From positions 1 through 64,000 of the forward strand of contig JAXIVH010000041.1 in assembly GCA_036785325.1 (NCBI GenBank): DNA of 64,000 bases, given 5' to 3'. Below are positions 45,470 through 58,674 of the stretch, in pieces. The DNA comes from Urophycis tenuis (lineage: Eukaryota > Chordata > Actinopteri > Gadiformes > Phycidae). Position numbers and translations under genes: made by a program. The notes under the pieces are model-generated. The model was given only the letters and a program-made list of their open reading frames with translations, had not been told where the DNA came from and did not search any database. The stretch's first letter is position 1. Each line of letters starts with the position of its first letter.

Positions 45470-46949
45470 CAGAACACACATGAATCAGCTTATTATTTCG
45501 ACGACCCATGGGCAAATATAGTCATGCCATACGTCGTTGGAAAGCTTAGATTTCCCTGTTTAAAATGAGCCCATCTCCGAGCAATTTGGTTGCTCACAGA
45601 CAAATCTGCGTGAGGTTGACTGAAGTCTACACAGCAGCTAAAGACATACCTTCAACGTTTCAATTAACATCAATCTTTCCTTACAGAACACAAATTAATT
45701 AGCTTAGTATTTCAACGACCCTTTAGTGAATATAGTCTTGCCATACGTTGTTGGAAAGCTTAGATTTCCCCGCTTATAATGAGCCCATCCCCAAGCAATT
45801 TGGTTGCTCAGAGACAAAACTGTGTCAGGTTGACTGAAGTCTACCCAGCAGCTAAAAACATACCTTCAACGTTTCAATTAACATCAATCTTTCCTTACAG
45901 ATCACAAATTAATTAGCTTAGTATTTCAACGACCAATGAGTCAATATAGTCTTGCCATACGCCGTTGGAAAGCTTAGATTTCCCCGCTTAAAATGAGCCC
46001 ATCCGCGAGCAGTCTGGTTGATCACAGACTAAACTGCGTCAGGTTGAATGAAGTCTACCCAGCAGCTAAAAACATACCTTTAACGTTTCAATTAACATCA
46101 ATCTTTCCTTACAGAACCCAAATTAATTAGCTTAGTATTTCAACGACCCTTTGGTGAATATAGTCTTGCCATACGCCGTTGGAAAGCTTAGATTTCCCCG
46201 CTTATAATGAGCCCATCCCTGAGCAATTTGGTTGCTCACAGACTAAACTGCGTCAGGTTGACTGAAGTCTACCCAGCAGCTAAAAACATACCTTCAACGT
46301 TTCAATTAACATCAATCTTTCCTTACAGAACACAAATTAATTAGCTTAGTATTTCAACGACCCATGAGTCAATATAGTCTTTCCATACGCCGTTGGAAAG
46401 CTTAGATTTCCCCGCTTAAAATGAGCCCATCTGCGAGCAGTCTGGTTGATCACAGACTAAACTGCGTCAGGTTGAATGAAGTCTACCCAGCAGCTAAAAA
46501 CATACTTTTAACGTTTCAATTGACATCAATCTTTCCTTACAGAACACAAATTAATTAGCTTAGTATTTCAACGGGCCATTGGTGAATATAGTCTTGCCAT
46601 ACGCCGTTGAAAAGCTTAGATTTCCCCGCTTAAAATGAGCCCATCCGCGAGCAGTCTGGTTGATCACAGACTAAACTGCGTCAGGTTGACTGAAGTCTAC
46701 CCAGCAGCTAAAAACATACCTTTAACGTTTCAATTAACATCAATCTTTCCTTACAGAACACAAATTAATTAGCTTAGTATTTCAAAGGCCCTTTGGTGAA
46801 TATAGTCTTGCCATACGCCGTTGGGAACCTTAGATTTCCCCGCTTAAAATGAGCCCATCCCCGAGCAATTTGGTTGCTCACAGACAAAACTGCGTCAGGT
46901 TGACTGATGTCTACCCAGCAGCTAAAAACATACCTTCAACTTTTCAATT
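45470..46949 (+). repeat. 214-bp satellite, 7 monomers minus 18 bp (S12)
   Basis: 1480 bp, a near copy of the first part of S11 offset by 3106 bp. Confidence 0.93.
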
Positions 46950-47199
46950 CACGCGTTTTTTTTGTAACACGTGTAGCTATGATAAAGGACACATGTTTTG
47001 GCCTGTTTTATTATTCATAGTTGGCTTAACAGTAATAGAATATTATTATATGCTCTAAGTGACCAGACGTCCGAGATCAAAACTGGGAGCATAATCCCCG
47101 AGAAGGGGGAAAAAAAGGGTCAGCTATGTTTAAGTATATATATATATGTGTGTGTATATATAAGTGTGTGTGTGTGTGTGTATATATGCGCGGGCGAGC

Positions 47200-47258
<59 letters not shown>

Positions 47259-47962
47259 TTAATCACTTACTTGGAACGGCATGATCCCATATCGCTGTGA
47301 AGGGATGGCGTTAACCAGGTGGGCGTGCAACCCCTCGAGAGAGTTGCTGCCTCGCCGGCACTTGTACTTGTTCAGCCGGATGCAGTTCTTCACAACCACC
47401 TTCACAGAGACATACAGCTGTATGCCAGGGGGGTCCTGTAACACACAACCTATTGCAAGGTCCTCATTTATGCTGGTGTCATTTTGAAATGTTACCATAT
47501 ACAAGTTTGAATGGTTTTGACACACGATGACTGCAGAGACAGCTGCAGGATGGCCCACGAAGCAGGACGGAGGGGGCCTGTGGCTGTGCGGGGAGGACCA
47601 GCGGTATGGGTGCTGCCGACACAGGGGGCGGGCGGGCCACAGGCTGATGCAGCAGGAGGCCTCGGCTGGAGGCGGGTGGGCGCAGGAGGCTTCGGCCGGG
47701 TGGAGGACGACAACGCAGTGGGCTGAACGGGCCGGTTGGTGGGAGTCACAGGCTCTGGCTCATCAACAAATAACCTGGAAATATAAAATACACACGTGAT
47801 CAGTATTGATATTGATATCTTTTATAAGAACACTGTTCATACCGTTTACACTTTTTATACAACTGTTTATACAATGTCCATACTGTTTATTTATTAATGT
47901 TTATCACTGAAAAATAAAGGTGACTTGGTATGACTTGTGTGCTATTTTCTTTCCACAGCCAA
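46950..47962 (+). repeat. T element, copy T11 (open subfamily)
   Basis: Private microsatellite interruption GCGCGGGCGAGCGCG near 47187 and TTTTTTAATC after the TG tract. Confidence 0.9.
47271..47774 (-). pseudogene. Exon-like gene fragment in T11, reading frame open
   Basis: Uninterrupted inner segment with intact splice-like ends. Same translation as T6 and T8. Confidence 0.5.
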
Positions 47963-50900
47963 CAGAACACACATGAATCAGCTTATTATTTCGACGAACC
48001 ATGGGCAAATATAGTCATGCCATACGTCGTTGGAAAGCTTAGATTTCCCCGTTTAAAATGAGCCAATCTCCGAGCAATTTGGTTGCTCACAGACAAATCT
48101 GCGTCAGGTTGACTGAAGTCTACACAGCAGCTAAAGACATACCTTCAACGTTTCAATTAACATCAATCTTTCCTTACAGAACACAAATGAATTAGCTTAG
48201 TATTTCAACGACCCTTTAGTGAATATAGTCTTGCCATACGCCGTTGGAAAGCTTAGATTTCCCCGCTTAAAATGAGCCCATCCGCGAGCAGTCTGGTTGA
48301 TCACAGACTAAACTGCGTCAGGTTGACTGAAGTCTACCCAGCAGCTAAAAACATACCTTCAACGTTTCAATTAACATCAATCTTTCCTTACAGAACACAA
48401 ATTAATTAGCTTAGTATTTCAACGACCCATGAGTCAATATAGTCTTGCCATACGCCGTTGGAAAGCTTAGATTTCCCCGCTTAAAATGAGCCCATCCGCG
48501 AGCAGTCTGGTTGATCACAGACTAAACTGCGTCAGGTTGACTGAAGTCTACCCAGCAGCTAAAAACATACCTTCAACGTTTCAATTAACATCAATCTTTC
48601 CTTACAGAACACAAATTAATTAGCTTAGTATTTCAACGACCCTTTGGTGAATATAGTCTTGCCATACGCCGTTGGAAAGCTTAGATTTCCCCGCTTATAA
48701 TGAGCCCATCCCCGAGCAATTTGGTTGCTCACAGACTAAACTGCGTCAGGTTGACTGAAGTCTACCCAGCAGCTAAAAACATACCTTCAACGTTTCAATT
48801 AACATCAATCTTTCCTTACAGAACACAAATTAATTAGCTTAGTATTTCAACGACCCATGAGTCAATATAGTCTTTCCATACGCCGTTGGAAAGCTTAGAT
48901 TTCCCCGCTTAAAATGAGCCCATCCGCGAGCAGTCTGGTTGATCACAGACTAAACTGCGTCAGGTTGACTGAAGTCTACCCAGCAGCTAAAAACATACCT
49001 TCAACGTTTCAATTAACATCAATCTTTCCTTACAGAACACAAATTAATTAGCTTAGTATTTCAACGACCCATGAGTCAATATAGGCTTGCCATACGCCGT
49101 TGGAAAGCTTAGATTTCCCCGCTTAAAATGAGCCCATCCGCGAGCAGTCTGGTTGATCACAGACTAAACTGCGTCAGGTTGACTGAAGTCTACCCAGCAG
49201 CTAAAAACATACCTTCAACGTTTCAATTAACATCAATCTTTCCTTACAGAACACAAATTAATTAGCTTAGTATTTCAACGACCCATGAGTCAATATAGTC
49301 TTGCCATACGCCGTTGGAAAGCTTAGATTTTCCCGCTTAAAATGAGCCCATCCGCGAGCAGTCTGGTTGATCACAGACTAAACTGCGTCAGGTTGACTGA
49401 AGTCTACCCAGCAGCTAAAAACATACCTTCAACGTTTCAATTAACATCAATCTTTCCTTACAGAACACAAATTAATTAGCTTAGTATTTCAATGACCCAT
49501 GAGTCAATATAGTCTTGCCATACGCCGTTGGAAAGCTTAGATTTCCCCGCTTAAAATGAGCCCATCCGCGAGCAGTCTGGTTGATCACAGACTAAACTGC
49601 GTCAGGTTGAATGAAGTCTACACAGCAGCTAAAAACATACCTTTAACGTTTCAATTAACATCAATCTTTCCTTACAGAACACAAAATAATTAGCTTAGTA
49701 TTTCAACGACCCTTTGGTGAATATAGTCTTGCCATACGCCGTTGGAAAGCTTAGATTTCCCCGCTTATAATGAGCCCATCCCCGAGCAATTTGGTTGCTC
49801 ACAGACTAAACTGCGTCAGGTTGACTGAAGTCTACCCAGCAGCTAAAAACATACCTTCAACGTTTCAATTAACATCAATCTTTCCTTACAGAACACAAAT
49901 TAATTAGCTTAGTATTTCAACGAGCCATGAGTCAATATAGTCTTTCCATAGGCCGTTGGAAAGCTTAGATTTCCCCGCTTAAAATGAGCCCATCTCCGAG
50001 CAATTTGGTTGCTCACAGACAAATCTGCGTCAGGTTGACTGAAGTCTACACAGCAGCTAAAGACATACCTTCAACGTTTCAATTAACATCAATCTTTCCT
50101 TACAGAACACAAAAGAATTAGCTTAGTATTTCAATGACCCTTTAGTGAATATAGTCTTGCCATACGCCGTTGGAAAGCTTAGATTTCCCCGCTTAAAATG
50201 AGCCCATCCGCGAGCAGTCTGGTTGATCACAGACTAAACTGCGTCAGGTTGACTGAAGTCTACCCAGCAGCTAAAAACATACCTTAAACGTTTCAATTAA
50301 CATCAATCTTTCCTTACAGAACACAAATTAATTAGCTTAGTATTTCAACGCCCCTTTGGTGAATATAGTCTTGCCATACGCCGTTGGAAAGCTTAGATTT
50401 CCCCGCTTATAATGAGCCCATTCCCGAGCAATTTGGTTGCTCACAGACTAAACTGCGTCAGGTTGACTGAAGTCTACCCAGCAGCTAAAAACATACCTTC
50501 AACGTTTCAATTAACATCAATCTTTCCTTACAGAACACAAATTAATTAGCTTAGTATTTCAACGAGCCATGAGTCAATATAGTCTTTCCATAGGCCGTTG
50601 GAAAGCTTAGATTTCCCCGCTTAAAATGAGCCCATCTCCGAGCAATTTGGTTGCTCACAGACAAATCTGCGTCAGGTTGACTGAAGTCTACACAGCAGCT
50701 AAAGACATACCTTCAACGTTTCAATTAACATCAATCTTTCCTTACAGAACACAAAAGAATTAGCTTAGTATTTCAACGACCCTTTAGTGAATATAGTCTT
50801 GCCATACGCCGTTGGAAAGCTTAGATTTCCCCGCTTAAAATGAGCCCATCCGCGAGCAGTCTGGTTGATCACAGACTAAACTGCGTCAGGTTGACTGAAG

Positions 50901-53720
50901 TCTACCCAGCAGCTAAAAACATACCTTAAACGTTTCAATTAACATCAATCTTTCCTTACAGAACACAAATTAATTAGCTTAGTATTTCAACGCCCCTTTG
51001 GTGAATATAGTCTTGCCATACGCCGTTGGAAAGCTTAGATTTCCCCGCTTATAATGAGCCCATTCCCGAGCAATTTGGTTGCTCACAGACAAAACTGCGT
51101 CAGGTTGAGTGAAGTCTACCCAGCAGCTAAAAACATACCTTCAACGTTTCAATTAACATCAATCTTTCCTTACAGAACACAAATTAATTAGCTTAGTATT
51201 TCAACGGCCCTTTGGTGAATATAGTCTTGCCATACGCCGTTGAAAAGCTTAGATTTCCCTGCTTAAAATGAGCCCATCCGCCAGCAATTTGGTTGCTCAG
51301 AGACAATTTGCTTCAGGTTGACTGAAGTCTACCCAGCAGCTAAAAACATACCTTCAACGTTTCAATTAACATCAATCTTTCCTTACAGATCACAAATTAA
51401 TTAGCTTAGTATTTCAACGACCCATGAGTCAATATAGTCTTGCCATACGCCATTGGAAAGCTTAGATTTCCCCGCTTAAAATGAGCCCATCCGCGAGCAG
51501 TCTGGTTAATCACAGACTAAACTGCGTCAGGTTGAATGAAGTCTACCCAGCAGCTAAAAACATACCTTTAACGTTTCAATTAACATCAATCTTTCCTTAC
51601 AGAACACAAATTAATTAGCTTAGTATTTCAAAGACCCTTTGGTGAATATAGTCTTGCCATACGCCGTTGGAAAGCTTAGTTTTCCCCGCTTATAATGAGC
51701 CCATCCCTGAGCAATTTGGTTGCTCAAAGACTAAACTGCGTCAGGTTGACTGAAGTCTACACAGCAGCTAAAAACATACCTTCAACGTTTCAATTAACAT
51801 CAATCTTTCCTTACAGAACACAAATTAATTAGCTTAGTATTTAAACGACCCATGAGTCAATATAGTCTTGCCATACGCCGTTGGAAAGCTTAGATTTCCC
51901 CGCTTAAAATGAGCCCATCCGCGAGCAGTCTGGTTGCTCACAGACAAAACTGCGTCAGGTTGACTGAAGTCTACCCAGCAGCTAAAAACATACCTTCAAC
52001 GTTTCAATTAAGATCAATCTTTCAATAAAGAACAGAAATTAATTAGCTTAGTATTTCAACGACCCATCACTCAATATAATCTTGCCATACGCCGTTGGGA
52101 ACCTTAGATTTCCCCGCTTAAAATGAGCCCATCCCCGAGCAATTTGGTTGCTCACAGACAAATCTGCGTCAGGTTGACTGAAGTCTACACAGCAGCTAAA
52201 GACATACCTTCAACGTTTCAATTAACATCAATCTTTCCTTACAGAACACAAAAGAATTAGCTTAGTATTTCAACGACCCTTTAGTGAATATAGTCTTGCC
52301 ATACGCCGTTGGAAAGCTTAGATTTCCCCGCTTAAAATGAGCCCATCCGCGAGCAGTCTGGTTGATCACAGACTAAACTGCGTCAGGTTGACTGAAGTCT
52401 ACCCAGCAGCTAAAAACATACCTTAAACGTTTCAATTAACATCAATCTTTCCTTACAGAACACAAATTAATTAGCTTAGTATTTCAACGCCCCTTTGGTG
52501 AATATAGTCTTGCCATACGCCGTTGGAAAGCTTAGATTTCCCCGCTTATAATGAGCCCATTCCCGAGCAATTTGGTTGCTCACAGACAAAACTGCGTCAG
52601 GTTGAGTGAAGTCTACCCAGCAGCTAAAAACATACCTTCAACGTTTCAATTAACATCAATCTTTCCTTACAGAACACAAATTAATTAGCTTAGTATTTCA
52701 ACGGCCCTTTGGTGAATATAGTCTTGCCATACGCCGTTGAAAAGCTTAGATTTCCCTGCTTAAAATGAGCCCATCCGCCAGCAATTTGGTTGCTCAGAGA
52801 CAATTTGCTTCAGGTTGACTGAAGTCTACCCAGCAGCTAAAAACATACCTTCAACGTTTCAATTAACATCAATCTTTCCTTACAGATCACAAATTAATTA
52901 GCTTAGTATTTCAACGACCCATGAGTCAATATAGTCTTGCCATACGCCATTGGAAAGCTTAGATTTCCCCGCTTAAAATGAGCCCATCCGCGAGCAGTCT
53001 GGTTAATCACAGACTAAACTGCGTCAGGTTGAATGAAGTCTACCCAGCAGCTAAAAACATACCTTTAACGTTTCAATTAACATCAATCTTTCCTTACAGA
53101 ACACAAATTAATTAGCTTAGTATTTCAAAGACCCTTTGGTGAATATAGTCTTGCCATACGCCGTTGGAAAGCTTAGTTTTCCCCGCTTATAATGAGCCCA
53201 TCCCTGAGCAATTTGGTTGCTCAAAGACTAAACTGCGTCAGGTTGACTGAAGTCTACACAGCAGCTAAAAACATACCTTCAACGTTTCAATTAACATCAA
53301 TCTTTCCTTACAGAACACAAATTAATTAGCTTAGTATTTAAACGACCCATGAGTCAATATAGTCTTGCCATACGCCGTTGGAAAGCTTAGATTTCCCCGC
53401 TTAAAATGAGCCCATCCGCGAGCAGTCTGGTTGCTCACAGACAAAACTGCGTCAGGTTGACTGAAGTCTACCCAGCAGCTAAAAACATACCTTCAACGTT
53501 TCAATTAAGATCAATCTTTCAATAAAGAACAGAAATTAATTAGCTTAGTATTTCAACGACCCATCACTCAATATAATCTTGCCATACGCCGTTGGGAACC
53601 TTAGATTTCCCCGCTTAAAATGAGCCCATCCCCGAGCAATTTGGTTGCTCACAGACAAAACTGCGTCAGGTTGACTGAAGTCTACCCAGCAGCTAAAAAC
53701 ATACCTTCAACTTTTCAATT
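47963..53720 (+). repeat. 214-bp satellite, 27 monomers minus 20 bp (S13)
   Basis: Longest satellite stretch (5758 bp). It holds a 642-bp repeat (CGAGCCATGAG and CATAGGCCG near 49921 and 50563) and a 1497-bp repeat (CAATTTGCTTC at 51304 and 52801, CGCCATTGG near 51449 and 52946, ATCACTC at 52066 and 53563). Confidence 0.93.
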
Positions 53721-53953
53721 CACGCGTTTTTTTTGTAATACGTGTAGCTATGATAAAGGACACATGTTTTGGCCTGTTTTATTATTCATAGTTGGCTTAA
53801 CAGTAATAGAATATTATTATATGCTATAAGTGACCAGACGTCCGAGATCAAAACTGGGAGCATAATCCCCGAGAAGGGGGAAAAAAAGGGTCAGCTATGT
53901 TTAAGTATATATATATATGTGTGTGTATATATGCGTGTGTGTGTGTGTATATA

Positions 53954-54007
<54 letters not shown>

Positions 54008-54709
54008 AATCACTTACTTGGAACGGCATGATCCCACATCGCTGTGAAGGGATGGCGTTAACCAGGTGGGCGTGCAACCCCTCGAGAGAGTTGCTGCCTC
54101 ACCGGCACTTGTACTTGTTCAGCCGGATGCAGTTCTTCACAACCACCTTCACAGAGACATACAGCTGTATGCCAGGGGGGTCATGTAACACACAACCTAT
54201 TGCAAGGTCCTCATTTATGCTGGTGTCATTTTGAAATGTTACCATATACAAGTTTGAATGGTTTTGACACACGATGACTGCAGAGACAGCTGCAGGATGG
54301 CCCACGAAGCAGGACGGAGGGGGCCTGTGGCTGTGCGGGGAGGACCAGCGGTATGGGTGCTGCCGACACAGGGGGCGGGCGGGCCACAGGCTGACGCAGC
54401 AGGAGGCCTCGGCTGGAGGCGGGTGGGCGCAGGAGGCTTCGGCCGGGTGGAGGACGACAACGCAGTGGGCTGAACGGGCCGGTTGGTGGGAGTCACAGGC
54501 TCTGGCTCATCAACAAATAACCTGGAAATATAAAATACACACGTGATCAGTATTGATATTGATATCTTTTATAAGAACACTGTTCATAACGTTTACACTT
54601 TTTATACAACTGTTTATACAATGTCCATACTGTTTATTTATTAATGTTTATCACTGAAAAATAAAGGTGACTTGGTATGACTTGTGTGCTATTTTCTTTC
54701 CACAGCCAA
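53721..54709 (+). repeat. T element, copy T12 (closed subfamily)
   Basis: Matches T13 at an offset of exactly 3965 bp, including the shared CATAACGTTTACAC. Confidence 0.9.
54018..54521 (-). pseudogene. Exon-like gene fragment in T12, reading frame closed
   Basis: TGA after KYKCR. The splice-like sites and the proline-rich frame are intact. Confidence 0.5.
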
Positions 54710-57685
54710 CAGAACACACATGAATCAGCTTATTATTTCGACGACCCATGGGCAAATATTGTCATGCCATACGTCGTTGGAAAGCTTAGATTTCCCTGTT
54801 TAAAATGAGCCCATCTCCGAGCAATTTGGTTGCTCACAGACAAATCTGCGTGAGGTTGACTGAAGTCTACACAGCAGCTAAAGACATACCTTCAACGTTT
54901 CAATTAACATCAATCTTTCCTTACAGAACACAAATTAATTAGCTTAGTATTTCAACGACCCTTTAGTGAATATAGTCTTGCCATACGCCGTTGGAAAGCT
55001 TAGATTTCCCCGCTTAAAATGAGCCCATCCTCGAGCAGTCTGGTTGATCACAGACTAAACTGCGTCAGGTTGACTGAAGTCTACCCAGCAGCTAAAAACA
55101 TACCTTCAACGTTTCAATTAACATCAATCTTTCCTTACAGAACACAAATTAATTAGCTTAGTATTTCAACGGCCCTTTGGTGAATATAGTCTTGCCATAC
55201 GCCGTTGAAAAGCTTAGATTTCCCTGCTTAAAATGAGCCCATCCGCCAGCAATTTGGTTGCTCAGAGACAATTTGCTTCAGGTTGACTGAAGTCTACCCA
55301 GCAGCTAAAAACATACCTTCAACGTTTCAATTAACATCAATCTTTCCTTACAGATCACAAATTAATTAGCTTAGTATTTCAACGACCCATGAGTCAATAT
55401 AGTCTTGCCATACGCCATTGGAAAGCTTAGATTTCCCCGCTTAAAATGAGCCCATCCGCGAGCAGTCTGGTTAATCACAGACTAAACTGCGTCAGGTTGA
55501 ATGAAGTCTACCCAGCAGCTAAAAACATACCTTTAACGTTTCAATTAACATCAATCTTTCCTTACAGAACACAAATTAATTAGCTTAGTATTTCAAAGAC
55601 CCTTTGGTGAATATAGTCTTGCCATACGCCGTTGGAAAGCTTAGTTTTCCCCGCTTATAATGAGCCCATCCCTGAGCAATTTGGTTGCTCAAAGACTAAA
55701 CTGCGTCAGGTTGACTGAAGTCTACACAGCAGCTAAAAACATACCTTCAACGTTTCAATTAACATCAATCTTTCCTTACAGAACACAAATTAATTAGCTT
55801 AGTATTTAAACGACCCATGAGTCAATATAGTCTTGCCATACGCCGTTGGAAAGCTTAGATTTCCCCGCTTAAAATGAGCCCATCCGCGAGCAGTCTGGTT
55901 GCTCACAGACAAAACTGCGTCAGGTTGACTGAAGTCTACCCAGCAGCTAAAAACATACCTTCAACGTTTCAATTAAGATCAATCTTTCAATAAAGAACAG
56001 AAATTAATTAGCTTAGTATTTCAACGACCCATCACTCAATATAATCTTGCCATACGCCGTTGGGAACCTTAGATTTCCCCGCTTAAAATGAGCCCATCCC
56101 CGAGCAATTTGGTTGCTCACAGACAAATCTGCGTCAGGTTGACTGAAGTCTACACAGCAGCTAAAGACATACCTTCAACGTTTCAATTAACATCAATCTT
56201 TCCTTACAGAACACAAAAGAATTAGCTTAGTATTTCAACGACCCTTTAGTGAATATAGTCTTGCCATACGCCGTTGGAAAGCTTAGATTTCCCCGCTTAA
56301 AATGAGCCCATCCGCGAGCAGTCTGGTTGATCACAGACTAAACTGCGTCAGGTTGACTGAAGTCTACCCAGCAGCTAAAAACATACCTTAAACGTTTCAA
56401 TTAACATCAATCTTTCCTTACAGAACACAAATTAATTAGCTTAGTATTTCAACGCCCCTTTGGTGAATATAGTCTTGCCATACGCCGTTGGAAAGCTTAG
56501 ATTTCCCCGCTTATAATGAGCCCATTCCCGAGCAATTTGGTTGCTCACAGACAAAACTGCGTCAGGTTGAGTGAAGTCTACCCAGCAGCTAAAAACATAC
56601 CTTCAACGTTTCAATTAACATCAATCTTTCCTTACAGAACACAAATTAATTAGCTTAGTATTTCAACGGCCCTTTGGTGAATATAGTCTTGCCATACGCC
56701 GTTGAAAAGCTTAGATTTCCCTGCTTAAAATGAGCCCATCCGCCAGCAATTTGGTTGCTCAGAGACAATTTGCTTCAGGTTGACTGAAGTCTACCCAGCA
56801 GCTAAAAACATACCTTCAACGTTTCAATTAACATCAATCTTTCCTTACAGATCACAAATTAATTAGCTTAGTATTTCAACGACCCATGAGTCAATATAGT
56901 CTTGCCATACGCCATTGGAAAGCTTAGATTTCCCCGCTTAAAATGAGCCCATCCGCGAGCAGTCTGGTTAATCACAGACTAAACTGCGTCAGGTTGAATG
57001 AAGTCTACCCAGCAGCTAAAAACATACCTTTAACGTTTCAATTAACATCAATCTTTCCTTACAGAACACAAATTAATTAGCTTAGTATTTCAAAGACCCT
57101 TTGGTGAATATAGTCTTGCCATACGCCGTTGGAAAGCTTAGTTTTCCCCGCTTATAATGAGCCCATCCCTGAGCAATTTGGTTGCTCAAAGACTAAACTG
57201 CGTCAGGTTGACTGAAGTCTACACAGCAGCTAAAAACATACCTTCAACGTTTCAATTAACATCAATCTTTCCTTACAGAACACAAATTAATTAGCTTAGT
57301 ATTTAAACGACCCATGAGTCAATATAGTCTTGCCATACGCCGTTGGAAAGCTTAGATTTCCCCGCTTAAAATGAGCCCATCCGCGAGCAGTCTGGTTGCT
57401 CACAGACAAAACTGCGTCAGGTTGACTGAAGTCTACCCAGCAGCTAAAAACATACCTTCAACGTTTCAATTAAGATCAATCTTTCAATAAAGAACAGAAA
57501 TTAATTAGCTTAGTATTTCAACGACCCATCACTCAATATAATCTTGCCATACGCCGTTGGGAACCTTAGATTTCCCCGCTTAAAATGAGCCCATCCCCGA
57601 GCAATTTGGTTGCTCACAGACAAAACTGCGTCAGGTTGACTGAAGTCTACCCAGCAGCTAAAAACATACCTTCAACTTTTCAATT
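54710..57685 (+). repeat. 214-bp satellite, 14 monomers minus 20 bp (S14)
   Basis: 2976 bp. The first monomer has CAAATATTGTCATG, shared only with S15. Contains a second round of the 1497-bp repeat (CAATTTGCTTC at 55269 and 56766). Confidence 0.93.
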
Positions 57686-57918
57686 CACGCGTTTTTTTTG
57701 TAATACGTGTAGCTATGATAAAGGACACATGTTTTGGCCTGTTTTATTATTCATAGTTGGCTTAACAGTAATAGAATATTATTATATGCTATAAGTGACC
57801 AGACGTCCGAGATCAAAACTGGGAGCATAATCCCCGAGAAGGGGGAAAAAAAGGGTCAGCTATGTTTAAGTATATATATATATGTGTGTGTATATATGCG
57901 TGTGTGTGTGTGTATATA

Positions 57919-57972
<54 letters not shown>

Positions 57973-58674
57973 AATCACTTACTTGGAACGGCATGATCCC
58001 ACATCGCTGTGAAGGGATGGCGTTAACCAGGTGGGCGTGCAACCCCTCGAGAGAGTTGCTGCCTCACCGGCACTTGTACTTGTTCAGCCGGATGCAGTTC
58101 TTCACAACCACCTTCACAGAGACATACAGCTGTATGCCAGGGGGGTCATGTAACACACAACCTATTGCAAGGTCCTCATTTATGCTGGTGTCATTTTGAA
58201 ATGTTACCATATACAAGTTTGAATGGTTTTGACACACGATGACTGCAGAGACAGCTGCAGGATGGCCCACGAAGCAGGACGGAGGGGGCCTGTGGCTGTG
58301 CGGGGAGGACCAGCGGTATGGGTGCTGCCGACACAGGGGGCGGGCGGGCCACAGGCTGACGCAGCAGGAGGCCTCGGCTGGAGGCGGGTGGGCGCAGGAG
58401 GCTTCGGCCGGGTGGAGGACGACAACGCAGTGGGCTGAACGGGCCGGTTGGTGGGAGTCACAGGCTCTGGCTCATCAACAAATAACCTGGAAATATAAAA
58501 TACACACGTGATCAGTATTGATATTGATATCTTTTATAAGAACACTGTTCATAACGTTTACACTTTTTATACAACTGTTTATACAATGTCCATACTGTTT
58601 ATTTATTAATGTTTATCACTGAAAAATAAAGGTGACTTGGTATGACTTGTGTGCTATTTTCTTTCCACAGCCAA
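57686..58674 (+). repeat. T element, copy T13 (closed subfamily)
   Basis: Same length (989 bp) and same TG tract as T12. Part of the 3965-bp duplicated block. Confidence 0.9.
57983..58486 (-). pseudogene. Exon-like gene fragment in T13, reading frame closed
   Basis: Same as T12, with TGA after KYKCR. No private change noticed. Confidence 0.5.
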
